Under the pieces are notes generated by a model. The model saw only the letters and a program-made list of their open reading frames with translations, searched no databases and was not told the origin of the DNA. This document shows positions 35,710 to 45,099 of a stretch of 64,000 bases of DNA, piece by piece. Position 1 is the stretch's first letter, and each line of letters opens with the position of its first letter. This DNA is from JACVRW01 sp963734025 (GTDB lineage: Bacteria; Actinomycetota; Thermoleophilia; Solirubrobacterales; Thermoleophilaceae), in the NCBI GenBank assembly GCA_963734025.1, contig CAVTFR010000021.1:186001-250000 (forward strand). Reading direction: 5' to 3'. The position numbers and the translations under genes were made by a program.

Positions 35710-35739
35710 TTGACAAGCCAGGCGGACACGGCTTAGGCT
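35710..35739 (+). promoter_or_regulatory. Promoter of the ABC importer operon
   Basis: TTGACA (35710-35715, perfect -35), 18-base spacer, TAGGCT (35734-35739). The tandem operators start at the last base of the -10, so repressor binding would block transcription start. The leader to the ATG at 35866 is about 120 bases. Confidence 0.75.
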
Positions 35740-35765
35740 GCACACGATTGCAGCAAACGTTTGCA
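35739..35765. promoter_or_regulatory. Tandem LacI-type operators of the ABC importer operon
   Basis: TGCACACGATTGCA (35739-35752) and AGCAAACGTTTGCA (35752-35765) share one base, with centres 13 bp apart. Each matches the consensus at 13 of 14 positions if A or T is allowed at the bases flanking the central CpG. They lie directly downstream of the -10 box. Confidence 0.8.
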
Positions 35766-35865
35766 ACCAAGGCCGACGGGGCAGATTCCCAACACGGCCA
35801 CGGTTGTGAGGAGAAGCTCCCGCCGTCGGTCGCGCCGGCTCGAGCGAACGAGTGGAGGAGATCGA

Positions 35866-37119
35866 ATGCAGAAGCGTGGTTGGCTCGCTCTCGCGCTGCT
35901 GGCGCTGGCGATCTTCGTGGTCGCCGGCTGCGGCGACGACGATGACGACGGCGGCGGCGGCGGTGGCGGCGGAGGCGGCGAGCCCGTCAAGGTCGGCGCC
36001 TCGCTCCCGCTTACCGGCGAGTTCTCCGAGCCCGGCAAGGCGGCTCAGCAGGGCTACAAGGTCTGGGAGGCGCTCGTCAACGAGAAGGGCGGCCTGATCG
36101 ACGGGCGCAACGTCGAGATGGTGATCAAGGACGATGCGTCGAACCAGAACACGATCGTCGCCGACTACAACGCGCTGATCAGCCAGGACAAGGTGGACCT
36201 GCTGCTCGGCACGTTCTCGTCGCTGCTCAACCTGCCCGCGTCGGCCGTCGCCGAGCGCAACCGGATGCTGTTCGTGGAGCCCGCCGGCGGCGCCCCCGAG
36301 CTCTTCGACCGCGGCTTCAAGTATCTGTTCTTCGCCCAGCAGGCCACGGCCGACAAGCAGGGCGATGCCTGGGCAAACTGGCTGACCACCGAGCTGCCGG
36401 AGAGCGAGCGGCCCAAGACGGCGGCCTACCCGACGCTCGACGACCCGTTCGCCCAGCCGACGTCCGAGGGCATCGAGAAGAAGCTCACGGCGGCCGGCAT
36501 CAAGACCGTCTACCGCGAGACCTACACGATCGACAACCCGAACTACGACGCGATCGCGAACGCGGTCAAGTCGAGCGGGGCCGAGCTCGTGGTCCACGGG
36601 GCCACCTTCGAGGACGGCGTGGGCATGGTCCGCGCGCTCCTGAAGGCGAGCTTCATCCCGCAGATGCTCTACCAGACGACGGCCCCGTCCCTCGGTGACC
36701 AGTACGCCCAGGCGATCGGCAAGGACGCCACCGAGGGCATCTTCTATGGGGTGAGCCACTCGAAGGAGGCGTCGACGCCGGGCAACCAGGAGTTCGTCGC
36801 CAAGTACCAGGAGATGTTCGGGGGCAACGAGGTGCCCGAGGACGCCGCGGACGGCTATGCGGCCGCGCAGGTGCTCGAGGCGGCCGTGAAGGCGGTCGGC
36901 TCGGTGGCGCGCGAGGACCAGCTGAAGCTGGCCGACTGGCTGCGCGAGAACGAGGTGGACACGATCCTCGGCCCGCTCAGCTGGGACGAGACGGGCGCTC
37001 CGACCGGCGAGTTCCTCGCCGGGCAGTGGCAGAGCGGGGTGCCGGAGATAATCCTGCCCGAGGAAGCCGCGACGACCGAGGAGATCCTGACCAGTTGGGA
37101 CCCGGGGGTGTCCAACTAG
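35866..37119 (+). CDS. ABC importer substrate-binding lipoprotein (branched-chain amino acid type)
   Basis: 417 residues. Lipoprotein signal with lipobox VVAGC at residues 17-21, then a low-complexity Asp/Gly linker, then a periplasmic-binding type I domain (KVGASLPLTGEFSEPGKAAQ, LLLGTFSSLLNLPASAVAE, FVEPAGGAPELFD). The family binds amino acids, amides and aromatic acids, so leucine is not implied. GGAGGAG lies upstream of the ATG. It is the first gene of a 15-kb operon and is controlled by the tandem LacI-type sites. Confidence 0.93.
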   Translation: MQKRGWLALALLALAIFVVAGCGDDDDDGGGGGGGGGGEPVKVGASLPLTGEFSEPGKAAQQGYKVWEALVNEKGGLIDGRNVEMVIKDDASNQNTIVADYNALISQDKVDLLLGTFSSLLNLPASAVAERNRMLFVEPAGGAPELFDRGFKYLFFAQQATADKQGDAWANWLTTELPESERPKTAAYPTLDDPFAQPTSEGIEKKLTAAGIKTVYRETYTIDNPNYDAIANAVKSSGAELVVHGATFEDGVGMVRALLKASFIPQMLYQTTAPSLGDQYAQAIGKDATEGIFYGVSHSKEASTPGNQEFVAKYQEMFGGNEVPEDAADGYAAAQVLEAAVKAVGSVAREDQLKLADWLRENEVDTILGPLSWDETGAPTGEFLAGQWQSGVPEIILPEEAATTEEILTSWDPGVSN

Positions 37120-37125
37120 GTAGGA

Positions 37126-37165
37126 GGCGAGGCCCGCGGGGATACTTCCTCGCGGGTCCTCCGCC
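37126..37165 (+). terminator. Hairpin between binding-protein and permease genes
   Basis: Arms 37126-37138 and 37151-37165 pair over 13 bp with two single-base bulges. Such hairpins after the binding-protein gene commonly stabilise its mRNA or partly terminate, so that more binding protein than permease is made. Confidence 0.55.
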
Positions 37166-37177
37166 GCCCTTGATGCT

Positions 37178-38062
37178 TTGACCGAGTTCCTTCAAGCACT
37201 ACTCCTCGGCCTCCTGATCGGCGGCGTCTACGCCCTGCTCGCGTCGGGGCTGACGTTGATCTTCGGCGTGATGAACGTGATCAACATCGCGCACGGGGCG
37301 TTCCTCATCTTCGCGGCCTTCCTGACCTGGTCGCTGTGGGAGTCGACCGGCATGGATCCGCTCGTCGCGATCCTCATCACCACGCCGGCGATGTTCCTGT
37401 TCGGCTGGGTGCTCTACCTGACCGCGGTCGGGCGGATCCGGAGGGCGCCGCCCGCTGCGACGGTGTTGCTCACGTTCGGGCTCGCGCTGGTGCTCGAGGG
37501 GCTGATGGGCGAGATCTGGGGCAACACGTCGCACTCGGTCCGCCCCGCCTACGGCAACCAGTCCTTCTCGATCGGCGAGCTGTTCCTGCCGAAGGCCCAG
37601 GTGTACGGCGGCCTCGTGGCGATCGTGGTGCTGTGCGGCCTCTACGCGATCCTCACCTGGACGTGGCTCGGCCGGGCGATCCGCGCGAGCGCGGTGAACC
37701 CGCAGGGCGCCGAGCTCGTTGGCGTGAACGTCGGGGCCGTGGCGACGCTGACGTTCGCCATCGGCGTGGCGAGCGCCGGCGCCGGCGGCTCGATCGCGAG
37801 CGTGCTCTATCCGTTCCTGCCCGGCTCGCACTACCAGTGGATCGCGCGCCTGCTCGGCATCATCGTGCTGGGCGGCATGGGCTCGCTGCCGGGGGCGGTG
37901 GTCGGCGCGCTCGCGCTCGGCGTCGCCGAGACGATGACCGTCACCTACATAGGGCCCGAGTGGGCGACCGCGGTGCCCTACGTCGTCGTGATCATCGTGC
38001 TGCTCTTGCGGCCGCAGGGCCTGCTCGGCTCGCGCCTGCGCGAGGACGTGGCGACGGCATGA
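37178..38062 (+). CDS. ABC importer permease, LivH type
   Basis: 294 residues with about eight membrane helices. FLQALLLGLLIGGVYALLAS and FGVMNVINIAHGAFLIFAAF at the N-terminus and GIIVLGGMGSLPGAVVGALA near the C-terminus are LivH signatures; the last forms the ATPase-contacting loop. TTG start. It forms the membrane channel with the LivM part of the next gene. Four-base overlap with the next gene. Confidence 0.93.
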   Translation: MTEFLQALLLGLLIGGVYALLASGLTLIFGVMNVINIAHGAFLIFAAFLTWSLWESTGMDPLVAILITTPAMFLFGWVLYLTAVGRIRRAPPAATVLLTFGLALVLEGLMGEIWGNTSHSVRPAYGNQSFSIGELFLPKAQVYGGLVAIVVLCGLYAILTWTWLGRAIRASAVNPQGAELVGVNVGAVATLTFAIGVASAGAGGSIASVLYPFLPGSHYQWIARLLGIIVLGGMGSLPGAVVGALALGVAETMTVTYIGPEWATAVPYVVVIIVLLLRPQGLLGSRLREDVATA

Positions 38063-39868
38063 GCGCCCGGCTCCGCTCCCCCTGGACCTGGCTGGCGGTG
38101 CTGGCCGTGGTCCTCGTCGGGATCTACCCGCTGCTCTCCGACGACCTCTACTACCAGAACATGATCATCCTCTCGATGGTCTTCGCCGTCGGGGCGGTGG
38201 GGCTGAACATCATCACTGGCTACGCGGGCTACGTCTCGCTCGGCCAGGGCGCCTTCCTCGGGCTCGGCGCCTACGTGGTCGGGATCGGCGTGACGAAGGT
38301 GGGCGGCTCGCCGTGGCTGTGGATCGGCGCCGCCGGCGTCGTGGCGGCGCTGTTCGCGGCCGCTGCTCGGCGTCGTGGCGATGCGCGCGCGCGGCCACTC
38401 GTTCGTGATCCTCACGATCGCGTTCCTGTTCCTGCTGCAGATCGTCGCGACCAACTGGGACTCGCTCACGAACGGCACCGGCGGGATCACGCTGCCGCTG
38501 CCCACATGGAGCATCGACATCCAGTACTGGCCCTTCTACTACTCGCTGATGGCGCATCCTGGCGGCATCGCTGCTGATGTCGTGGTGGATCACGGCGCAA
38601 CAAGTTCGGCATGGGCCTGATCGCGATCCGCGAGGACGAGGACAAGGCCGCGACGGTCGGCGTCAACACGCGCGTCTACAAGATCCTCGCCTTCGCCGCC
38701 AGCGCCGTCTTCGTCGGCATGGCGGGCGGCGTGTACGGCTACTACCTCGCCTTCATCGACCCGATCGGGATGTTCAACATCCTGCTGAGCGTCCAGATCA
38801 TCCTGTCGCTGCTGCTGGGCGGCCGCGCGACGCTCTGGGGGCCCGGTGCTCGGCGCCTTCATCGTCGAGGGGCTGAACGAGTTCTCGAACAACGACCTCG
38901 GCGGCGGCAACTCCCGCCTGCTCGTCTTCGGCGGGCTGCTCGCGCTCGTCGTGCTGTTCATGTCGCGCGGGATCATCCCGACGGTGGATGAGTGGATCGC
39001 GCGCTGGCGCCGGCGCGGCGAAGGCCGGTCTCGCCGGCGAGCGGCTGGCCGGCATCGACCTCGCCGCGCGCGCCGCACCCGCCGGGCCGCCGCCGCCCGC
39101 AGACGGCCCGCCGCTGCTCGAGGTCAAGGGGCTCGAGCGGCGCTTCGGCGGCGTGCGCGCGGTCGACGGCGCGAGCTTCGTCGTGCCCGAGGGATCGATC
39201 ACGGCGCTGATCGGCCCGAACGGCTCCGGCAAGACGACCGTCTTCAACCTGGTCGACGGCACGATGCGGCCGAACGCCGGCGAGGTCTGGTTCGAGGGCA
39301 GGCGCATCGACGGCATGAAGCCGTGGGCGCGCGCTCACCTCGGCCTCGGCCGCACCTTCCAGATCACGCGCCTGTTCAAGCAGATGACCGTGCTCGAGAA
39401 CGTGGTGGCACCGCTGCCGTCGTTCCGGCTCGGCCAGCTCGCCGCCGACGCGGTCAGCGGACCCGAGGCCGAGCGCGCCGAGGAGCTGCTCGATTTCGTG
39501 GGGATGAGGAAGTACCGCGACCAGCCCTGCTCGACCTCTCCTTCGGGCAGATGAAGCTCGTGGAGCTGGCCCAGATCCTGATGCTCGACCCGAAGCTGAT
39601 CATGCTCGACGAGCCGGCGGGCGGCATCAACCCGACGCTGATCGAGCGGATCGGCGAGATGATCCGCGAGCTCAACGCGCAGGGCAAGACCTTCCTGATC
39701 GTCGAGCACAACATGCCGTTCGTCCTGGGCCTCTGCAACCCGGTCCAGGTCCTCGCCCGCGGCGACACGATCGCGAGCGGCACCGCTGACGAGATCCAGA
39801 GCGACCCGAAGGTCCTCGACGCCTACCTCGGCGAGGACTTCCAGCTCGAGCAACCGGTGGAGGCGTGA
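38059..39868 (+). CDS. ABC importer LivM permease fused to LivG ATPase (six one-base shifts)
   Basis: Read with five one-base insertions removed (near 38360, 38555, 38594, 38843, 39017) and one base added (near 39526), this is a single 601-residue frame. Residues 1-310 are a LivM permease (GLNIITGYAGYVSLGQGAFLG, SKFGMGL-like FGMGLIAIREDEDKA, LGGRATLWGPVLGAFI). After a Pro/Ala-rich linker comes a LivG ATPase with Walker A GPNGSGKTT, signature LSFGQMKLVELA and Walker B LIMLDEPAGG. No stop separates the two halves, so a true permease-ATPase fusion is likely. The alternative is a separate livG from the ATG at 38988. Confidence 0.8.
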
Positions 39869-39872
39869 CGCG

Positions 39873-40616
39873 ATGCTGACCATGAAGGGAGTGTTCGCCG
39901 GCTACGGCGGAGGCGACGTGCTCCAGGGCGTCGACCTCGACGTGCCGACCGGCTCGGTGTGCTGCATCGTCGGCCCCAACGGCGCCGGCAAGTCGACCGT
40001 GCTGAAGGCGGTCAGCGGCCTGATCGAGCCGCGCGTCGGCGAGATCGAGCTGGAGGGCGAGTCGGTGTGCGGGCTGCACCCGTCGCGGATCCTGGCGAGG
40101 GGCGTCTCGCAGGTGCCGCAGTCGAACGCGCTCTTCCCGAACATCACGGTCCGGGAGAACGTGCTCATGGGCGCGTACATCCGGCGCCGCGACCGCGACT
40201 ACGTGCGCGCCCGCTACGACGAGGTCGCCGAGCTCTTCCCGGTCGTCAAGGAGCGCGCCGCGGACAAGGCGGGCAACCTCTCGGGCGGACAGCGCCGGAT
40301 GGTCGAGTTCGCGCGCTCGCTGATGCTCGAGCCGCAGCTGGTCCTGCTCGACGAGCCCTCGCTCGGGCTCGACCCGAAGGCGCTGAAGCACGTCGCCGAG
40401 TCGGTCAAGGTGATGACGGACGCCGGCAAGACGATCCTGCTGGTCGAGCAGAACGTGCGCTTCGGGCTGCGCATGGCGAGCCAGGGCATCGTGATGGAGA
40501 GCGGCCGCGTGATGCTCACGGGCAGCGCAACCGACGTGCTCAACAACCCCGAGATGGCCGCGCTCTACTTCGGCGGCTCGATCGAGCAGTCGAAGCAGCA
40601 GGCCGCGCCGGCGTGA
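39873..40616 (+). CDS. ABC importer ATPase, LivF type
   Basis: 247 residues. Walker A GPNGAGKST, Q-loop SQVPQSNALFPNITV, signature NLSGGQRRMVEFARSL, Walker B LVLLDEPSLGLDP, and H-loop region ILLVEQNVRFGLRMA are all intact. It is the second ATPase of the importer. Its stop overlaps the GTG of the DHDPS-like gene, tying the importer directly to the catabolic genes behind it. Confidence 0.95.
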   Translation: MLTMKGVFAGYGGGDVLQGVDLDVPTGSVCCIVGPNGAGKSTVLKAVSGLIEPRVGEIELEGESVCGLHPSRILARGVSQVPQSNALFPNITVRENVLMGAYIRRRDRDYVRARYDEVAELFPVVKERAADKAGNLSGGQRRMVEFARSLMLEPQLVLLDEPSLGLDPKALKHVAESVKVMTDAGKTILLVEQNVRFGLRMASQGIVMESGRVMLTGSATDVLNNPEMAALYFGGSIEQSKQQAAPA

Positions 40617-41587
40617 GCACGGCCGTCCTCAGCGCGGCGAAGGCGCTGGCGCGCGAGCGCGTGCGCGGCCTCTGGATCGCCATTCCCACGCCGTTCACGG
40701 ACGACGGCCGGCACGTCGACGAGGACCTGCTCGCCACGTCGGTCGACCATTACGTGGATGTCCTGGGCGTCGACGGCATCTTCTGCGGCGGGGTGATGGG
40801 GGAGTTCTGGGCGCTGTCGCTCGGCGAGCGCATGCGCGTGCACGAGCTCGTCGCCGAGCGCGCGGCCGGGCGCGCGCCGGTGATGGCCCAGGTCGGCCAC
40901 CACGTCTTCGGCGACACCGTGGCGCTGGCGGAGCACGCGCAGCAGCACGGCATCGAGTTCGGGATCGCGATGAACCCGTACTACCCGCCCGGCCTGCCCG
41001 ACGACCTGGTGCGCGAGTGGTACCGGCGCCTTGACGCGGCGGTGTCGCTGCCGATGTTCCTCTTCAACACGAGCTACTCAGGCAGCTCGCTCTCGCCCGA
41101 GCTGATCGACGAGCTGGCGGACCTCGACATCGTCTGCGGCATCAAGAACCCGCGCAGCCGCGAGCACCTGCTGCGCGTGCAGGAGCTGGCCGGCGACCGC
41201 ATCGTCGTGACCGACGCGTCCGAGCGCGACTGGCTCGAGCTGCACACCGAGCACGGCTTCCAGTCGCTCATGTCGACGCCGGCGCTCGCGCTCTACCAAA
41301 CCGCCGCCGCCACGCCGGTGGCCGATTACACGCGTCTCGCCGACGCGGGGGACGTCGAGGGCGCCCGCGCGTTGAGCGCGCGGCTCGGGCCGGCGCGCGA
41401 CGCCTTCGACCGCTGGATGCGCGCCCCGTGGACGGAGCGCGGCACGATTCCGATAGCGCAGCTCAAGGAGTGGCTCGGCCTGATGGGGCTGCCGCAGGGG
41501 CCGGTGCGGCCGCCGCTCGTCCCGCTGGCCGACGACGAGCGAGACGCGCTGCGGCGCGAGCTCGACGCCTTGGGGCTGCTCGGGTGA
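40613..41587 (+). CDS. Dihydrodipicolinate synthase-family lyase
   Basis: 324 residues of the DapA/N-acetylneuraminate-lyase TIM barrel. Schiff-base Lys in IVCGIKNPRS, the GGVMGEFWALSLGER substrate loop, and FNTSYSG at the catalytic Tyr position. Family members make or break C-C bonds next to a 2-oxo acid. Here, in a catabolic operon and distant from lysine synthesis, an aldolase or dehydratase role is more likely than dapA. GTG start overlaps livF. Confidence 0.88.
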   Translation: MSTAVLSAAKALARERVRGLWIAIPTPFTDDGRHVDEDLLATSVDHYVDVLGVDGIFCGGVMGEFWALSLGERMRVHELVAERAAGRAPVMAQVGHHVFGDTVALAEHAQQHGIEFGIAMNPYYPPGLPDDLVREWYRRLDAAVSLPMFLFNTSYSGSSLSPELIDELADLDIVCGIKNPRSREHLLRVQELAGDRIVVTDASERDWLELHTEHGFQSLMSTPALALYQTAAATPVADYTRLADAGDVEGARALSARLGPARDAFDRWMRAPWTERGTIPIAQLKEWLGLMGLPQGPVRPPLVPLADDERDALRRELDALGLLG

Positions 41588-41594
41588 ATGCGGC

Positions 41595-42477
41595 GTGAGC
41601 GGCGTCATATGGGCGGCAGCGTCCGGCCTGGGATTCGGGCTCTTCCAGGCGCTGAACGTGCGCGCCATCCGCGAGCTCGACGACGTCTATGTGTCGACCT
41701 TCCTGCAGCTGGTGACAGCAGCGCTTGTCTCGGTCGTCGTCTGTGCCGCCACTGGGGAGCTGGCGCTCGTCGACGACCTGACCGCGTGGGCGGTCGTGAG
41801 CTTCACGATCGCCGGCGCGGTCCACTTCTTCTTCGGCTGGACGCTCCTCAACACGAGCCAGCACCGCATCGGCGCGGCCCGGACCGCGCCGCTTGCTGGC
41901 GACCGTGCCGTTGTGGGGGATCGCGATCGCGGCGGTCGTCTACGGGGAGCTGCCGCCGGCGGAGGCCTGGATCGGGATAGTGGTGATGGTGGCGGGCGCG
42001 CTCACCGTGTCGTCGCCGGCCGCAATGGCGGGGATGCACTGGAGCGACGCGCGCTTCGGGCTCGCCACGGCCTTCCTCTGGGCGCTCAGCCCGATCTTCA
42101 CGATCGAGGGGCTCGACGAGCTCGACGCGCCGCTGCTCGGGGTGGCGATCGGGCTCGTCTCGTCAGCGCTCGCCTACGGGATGGTCACGCTGCTGGCGCC
42201 GGGCGACCGCGCCTCTCCGCGGGACATGCCGCGCAGCGGCCTGGCGTGGAAGATGCTCGCGGGGGCGATCGTCGCGATCGCCACCTGGTGGCGCTTCGAG
42301 GCCCTTGGGCTGAGCCCTGTCGGGGTCGTGCTGGCGCTCATGCTGCTCACCGTTCCGACCGTGCTTCTGCTGGCGCCGCTGTTTGCCGACAAGAGGTCCG
42401 AGGCGGTCACGGCGCGCGTGTGGATCGGCGCCGCTCTCGTGATCGCCGGTTCGCTCATCCTGATCGCGGTGGAATGA
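41595..42477 (+). CDS. DMT-superfamily EamA-type permease (one-base frameshift at about 41893)
   Basis: 293 residues after deleting one T at 41893-41894. Ten membrane helices in two EamA halves; ASGLGFGLFQALNVRAIREL starts the first, and HRIGAARTAPL marks the end of the first repeat, where EamA proteins typically have an Ala/Pro-rich loop. It exports or imports a small metabolite. Seven bases after the DHDPS-like stop. Confidence 0.85.
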
Positions 42478-42481
42478 GCCG

Positions 42482-43492
42482 GTGACCGTCGACGTCCACG
42501 CCCACGTGATCGTGCCGGAGATCTGCCGCGACGCCGCACCCGCCGAGTCGTGGCGGCCGCGGGTGTACCGCGACGAGAACGGCTCTCAGATCGTGGAGCT
42601 CGACGGACGCCCGATCCGCTCGGCGATCGGCGAGTTCGTCGACGTGGACGCGATCCTCGCGGCACAGGACTCCGCCGGCGTCGACCGGATCGTGCTCTCG
42701 CCCTGGGTGCCGCTGCTCTGGTACGACGCCGACCCCGCCGAGGCGCTCCGCCGCGGGCGGATCCAGAACGAGGCGCTCGCCGGGCTCGTGCGCGCCCACC
42801 CGGAGCGCGTGTCCGCGCTCGGCACGGTCCCGCTTCAGAACCCGATGCTCGCCGTGCGTGAGCTCGAGCGGCTGACGGGGGAGGGGGTACTCAGCGGCAT
42901 CGAAGTAGCCGCGAGCGTGCGCGGCACCTATCTCGGCGACGAGCGCTTCGAGGTCTTCTGGGAGGCCGCCGAGCGCACAGGCGCGCTCGTATTCATCCAT
43001 CCGACGACGCGCGGCTTCGATGCGCAGGCGTTCCAGGAGTACTACCTCTGGAACACGGTCGGCAACCCGGTCGAGACGACCGTCACGGCCGCTCATATGG
43101 TCATGGCCGGCGTGATGGAGCGCCACCCGCGGCTGCGCGTCCTGCTCGCCCACGGCGGCGGCGCCGTCCTGGCGCTGCGCGGGCGCCTCGACCACGCCCA
43201 CGGCTTCCAGCCGCAGGCCCGCTCGCGGCTCGCAGGCTCGCCCGAGGAGTCGCTGCGGCGCTTCCACTACGACACGATCACCCACGATCCGGACCTGCTG
43301 CGCGCGCTGGTCGAGTTCGCCGGCCCTGAGCGGGTGCTGCTCGGGTCCGACTACCCGTTCGACATGGGCGACGAGCGGGCGGCCGACAGCGTGCGCTCCG
43401 CCGGCCTCGGGGCCGAGGCGGAAGAGGCGATTCTCGCCGGTAATGCCGAGCGCCTGCTCGATCCGGTTCAACGAGAGGAGATGATCGGATGA
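42482..43492 (+). CDS. Amidohydrolase 2 family (ACMSD-like) hydrolase/decarboxylase
   Basis: 336 residues. Metal motif HAH in VDVHAHVIVPE at the N-terminus, a central His in VFIHPTTRG, LLAHGGGAVLALRGRL, and late Asp in LLGSDYPFDMGD, as in aminocarboxymuconate-semialdehyde decarboxylase and gamma-resorcylate decarboxylase. Decarboxylation or hydrolysis of an aromatic or enol acid is likely. GTG start; four-base overlap with the next gene. Confidence 0.9.
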   Translation: MTVDVHAHVIVPEICRDAAPAESWRPRVYRDENGSQIVELDGRPIRSAIGEFVDVDAILAAQDSAGVDRIVLSPWVPLLWYDADPAEALRRGRIQNEALAGLVRAHPERVSALGTVPLQNPMLAVRELERLTGEGVLSGIEVAASVRGTYLGDERFEVFWEAAERTGALVFIHPTTRGFDAQAFQEYYLWNTVGNPVETTVTAAHMVMAGVMERHPRLRVLLAHGGGAVLALRGRLDHAHGFQPQARSRLAGSPEESLRRFHYDTITHDPDLLRALVEFAGPERVLLGSDYPFDMGDERAADSVRSAGLGAEAEEAILAGNAERLLDPVQREEMIG

Positions 43493-45099
43493 CCCGTAGC
43501 GCCGACGTCGTGGTCGCCGGCGGCGGCCACAACAGCCTGATCACGGCCGCCTACCTCGCCCGCGCCGGATACGAGTGCCTCGTCCTCGACGCACGGTCGA
43601 TCCCGGGCGGGGGCGCCGCGACCGAGGAGCTGCTCGGCCCCGGCTACCGGATCGACTCGTGCTCGACCGGGCACACGCTGATCCGTGTCAACCCGCTGCT
43701 GACGCGAGACGAGCTCGGGCTGCAGGCCGACTACGGGCTCCAGTACCTCGAGCCCGACCCGGTCGGGCACGTCGTGTTCCCGGACGGCGAGCAGCTCACG
43801 ATGTGGATGGATCTCGACCGGACCTGCGAGGAGATCGAGCGCTTCTCGGCCGCCGACGCCGCGGCGTACCGGCGCATGATCGGCGAGTACGACGAGATCA
43901 AGGAGATCTTCGGCCGCGCGCGCATGACGCCGCCCGGGTTCGGCCCCTCGCTCGAGGAGATGCTGGCGGGTCACCCGCGCGGGCGCATCTGGATGAGGCG
44001 CAACGCGATCAGCGCCTGGGACGTGATCCGGCACGAGTTCGAGAGCCGTCACGTGCGCTCGTTCATGTGCTGGCAGGCGTTCCAGACGCTCGTGCCGCTC
44101 GACGCGGCCGGCTCCGGCACGCTCGCCTACTCGATCATCTACGGCCGCCAGCGCCGCAGCTGGTCGATCCCGCGCGGCGGCTCGGGCTCGCTGACGCAGG
44201 CGCTGGTCGCCTTCCTGGAGGACCACGGCGCGACGATCCTGTGCGACCGCCTCGTCACCGAGCTCGTGCTCGAGGACGGCCGCTGCACCGGCGTGGTCAC
44301 CGACGACGGCGAGCGCCACATGGCCCGTACGGCCGTGCTATCGACCATCCACGTCAAGGAGCTCGTGAAGCTGGCGCCGGCCGAGGCATGGGGGGAGGAG
44401 TTCCTCTACGGCGTGGAGACGTACGACGTGGGGCTATCGGGCATGGCCGCCTATTTCGTGACGAAGGAGGCGCCGCTCTTCGAGACCCCGAACGGGCCGA
44501 TCGGTGCGGTGTCGGCGGGCACGGTGGGCTGGCCGGAGGAGGTGCTCGAGCTGGGCCGCGCCGTTCGTGACCGGCGCCCCTACGACCACGGCGTGCCCTG
44601 GCTGCTGGTCGCGACGCCGACGCTCATCGACGATCAGCGTGCCCCCGCGGGGCACCACACGGTCAAGCTGCTCTCGCCGCAGACCTGGGACCTGCCGGAC
44701 GACGTCGCGAGCTGGGACGAGCACAAGGAGACGATCGCCGACCGTCAGCTCGAGTACGTCCGCCGCCACATCCCGGGCCTCGCCGCGGAGCACATCCTCG
44801 AGCGCTACGTGAAGAGCCCCGAGGACATCCAGGCGGGCAACAGGCACATGATCCGGGGGGCCTTCCACGGCGGCGACCGCAGCTACGCGTTCAGCGGCAA
44901 GCTGCGCCCGGTGCCCGGCTGGGCGGACCACCGCATGCCGATTCCGGGGCTCTACCAGACGGGCGGCACGACGAGCGTGGGCGGCTCGATCACCGGCGTG
45001 CCGGGCCGCAACGCGGCGACGGTGATGCTGAGCGACCTCGGCCACGACCCGGAGGAGGTGATGAGCGGTGCCCGACGCGCGCGTGCAGGCAGCCATTGA
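43489..45099 (+). CDS. FAD-dependent oxidoreductase, phytoene-desaturase-like
   Basis: 536 residues. Dinucleotide-binding start VVVAGGGHNSLITAAYLARA, a second loop SIPGGGAATEEL, RGGSGSLTQALVAFLEDHGA in the middle, and YQTGGTTSVGGSITGVPGRNAA at the C-terminus, as in NAD(P)/FAD phytoene-desaturase-like amine or C-C oxidoreductases. No carotenoid genes are nearby, so the substrate is probably the imported compound. It overlaps the hydrolase gene by 32 bases. Confidence 0.88.
   Translation: MTRSADVVVAGGGHNSLITAAYLARAGYECLVLDARSIPGGGAATEELLGPGYRIDSCSTGHTLIRVNPLLTRDELGLQADYGLQYLEPDPVGHVVFPDGEQLTMWMDLDRTCEEIERFSAADAAAYRRMIGEYDEIKEIFGRARMTPPGFGPSLEEMLAGHPRGRIWMRRNAISAWDVIRHEFESRHVRSFMCWQAFQTLVPLDAAGSGTLAYSIIYGRQRRSWSIPRGGSGSLTQALVAFLEDHGATILCDRLVTELVLEDGRCTGVVTDDGERHMARTAVLSTIHVKELVKLAPAEAWGEEFLYGVETYDVGLSGMAAYFVTKEAPLFETPNGPIGAVSAGTVGWPEEVLELGRAVRDRRPYDHGVPWLLVATPTLIDDQRAPAGHHTVKLLSPQTWDLPDDVASWDEHKETIADRQLEYVRRHIPGLAAEHILERYVKSPEDIQAGNRHMIRGAFHGGDRSYAFSGKLRPVPGWADHRMPIPGLYQTGGTTSVGGSITGVPGRNAATVMLSDLGHDPEEVMSGARRARAGSH

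Noticed and set aside
40613..41587. dapA for lysine synthesis
   Set aside because: The fold fits, but the gene lies between an importer and catabolic genes, and family-level motifs do not distinguish dapA from other lyases.
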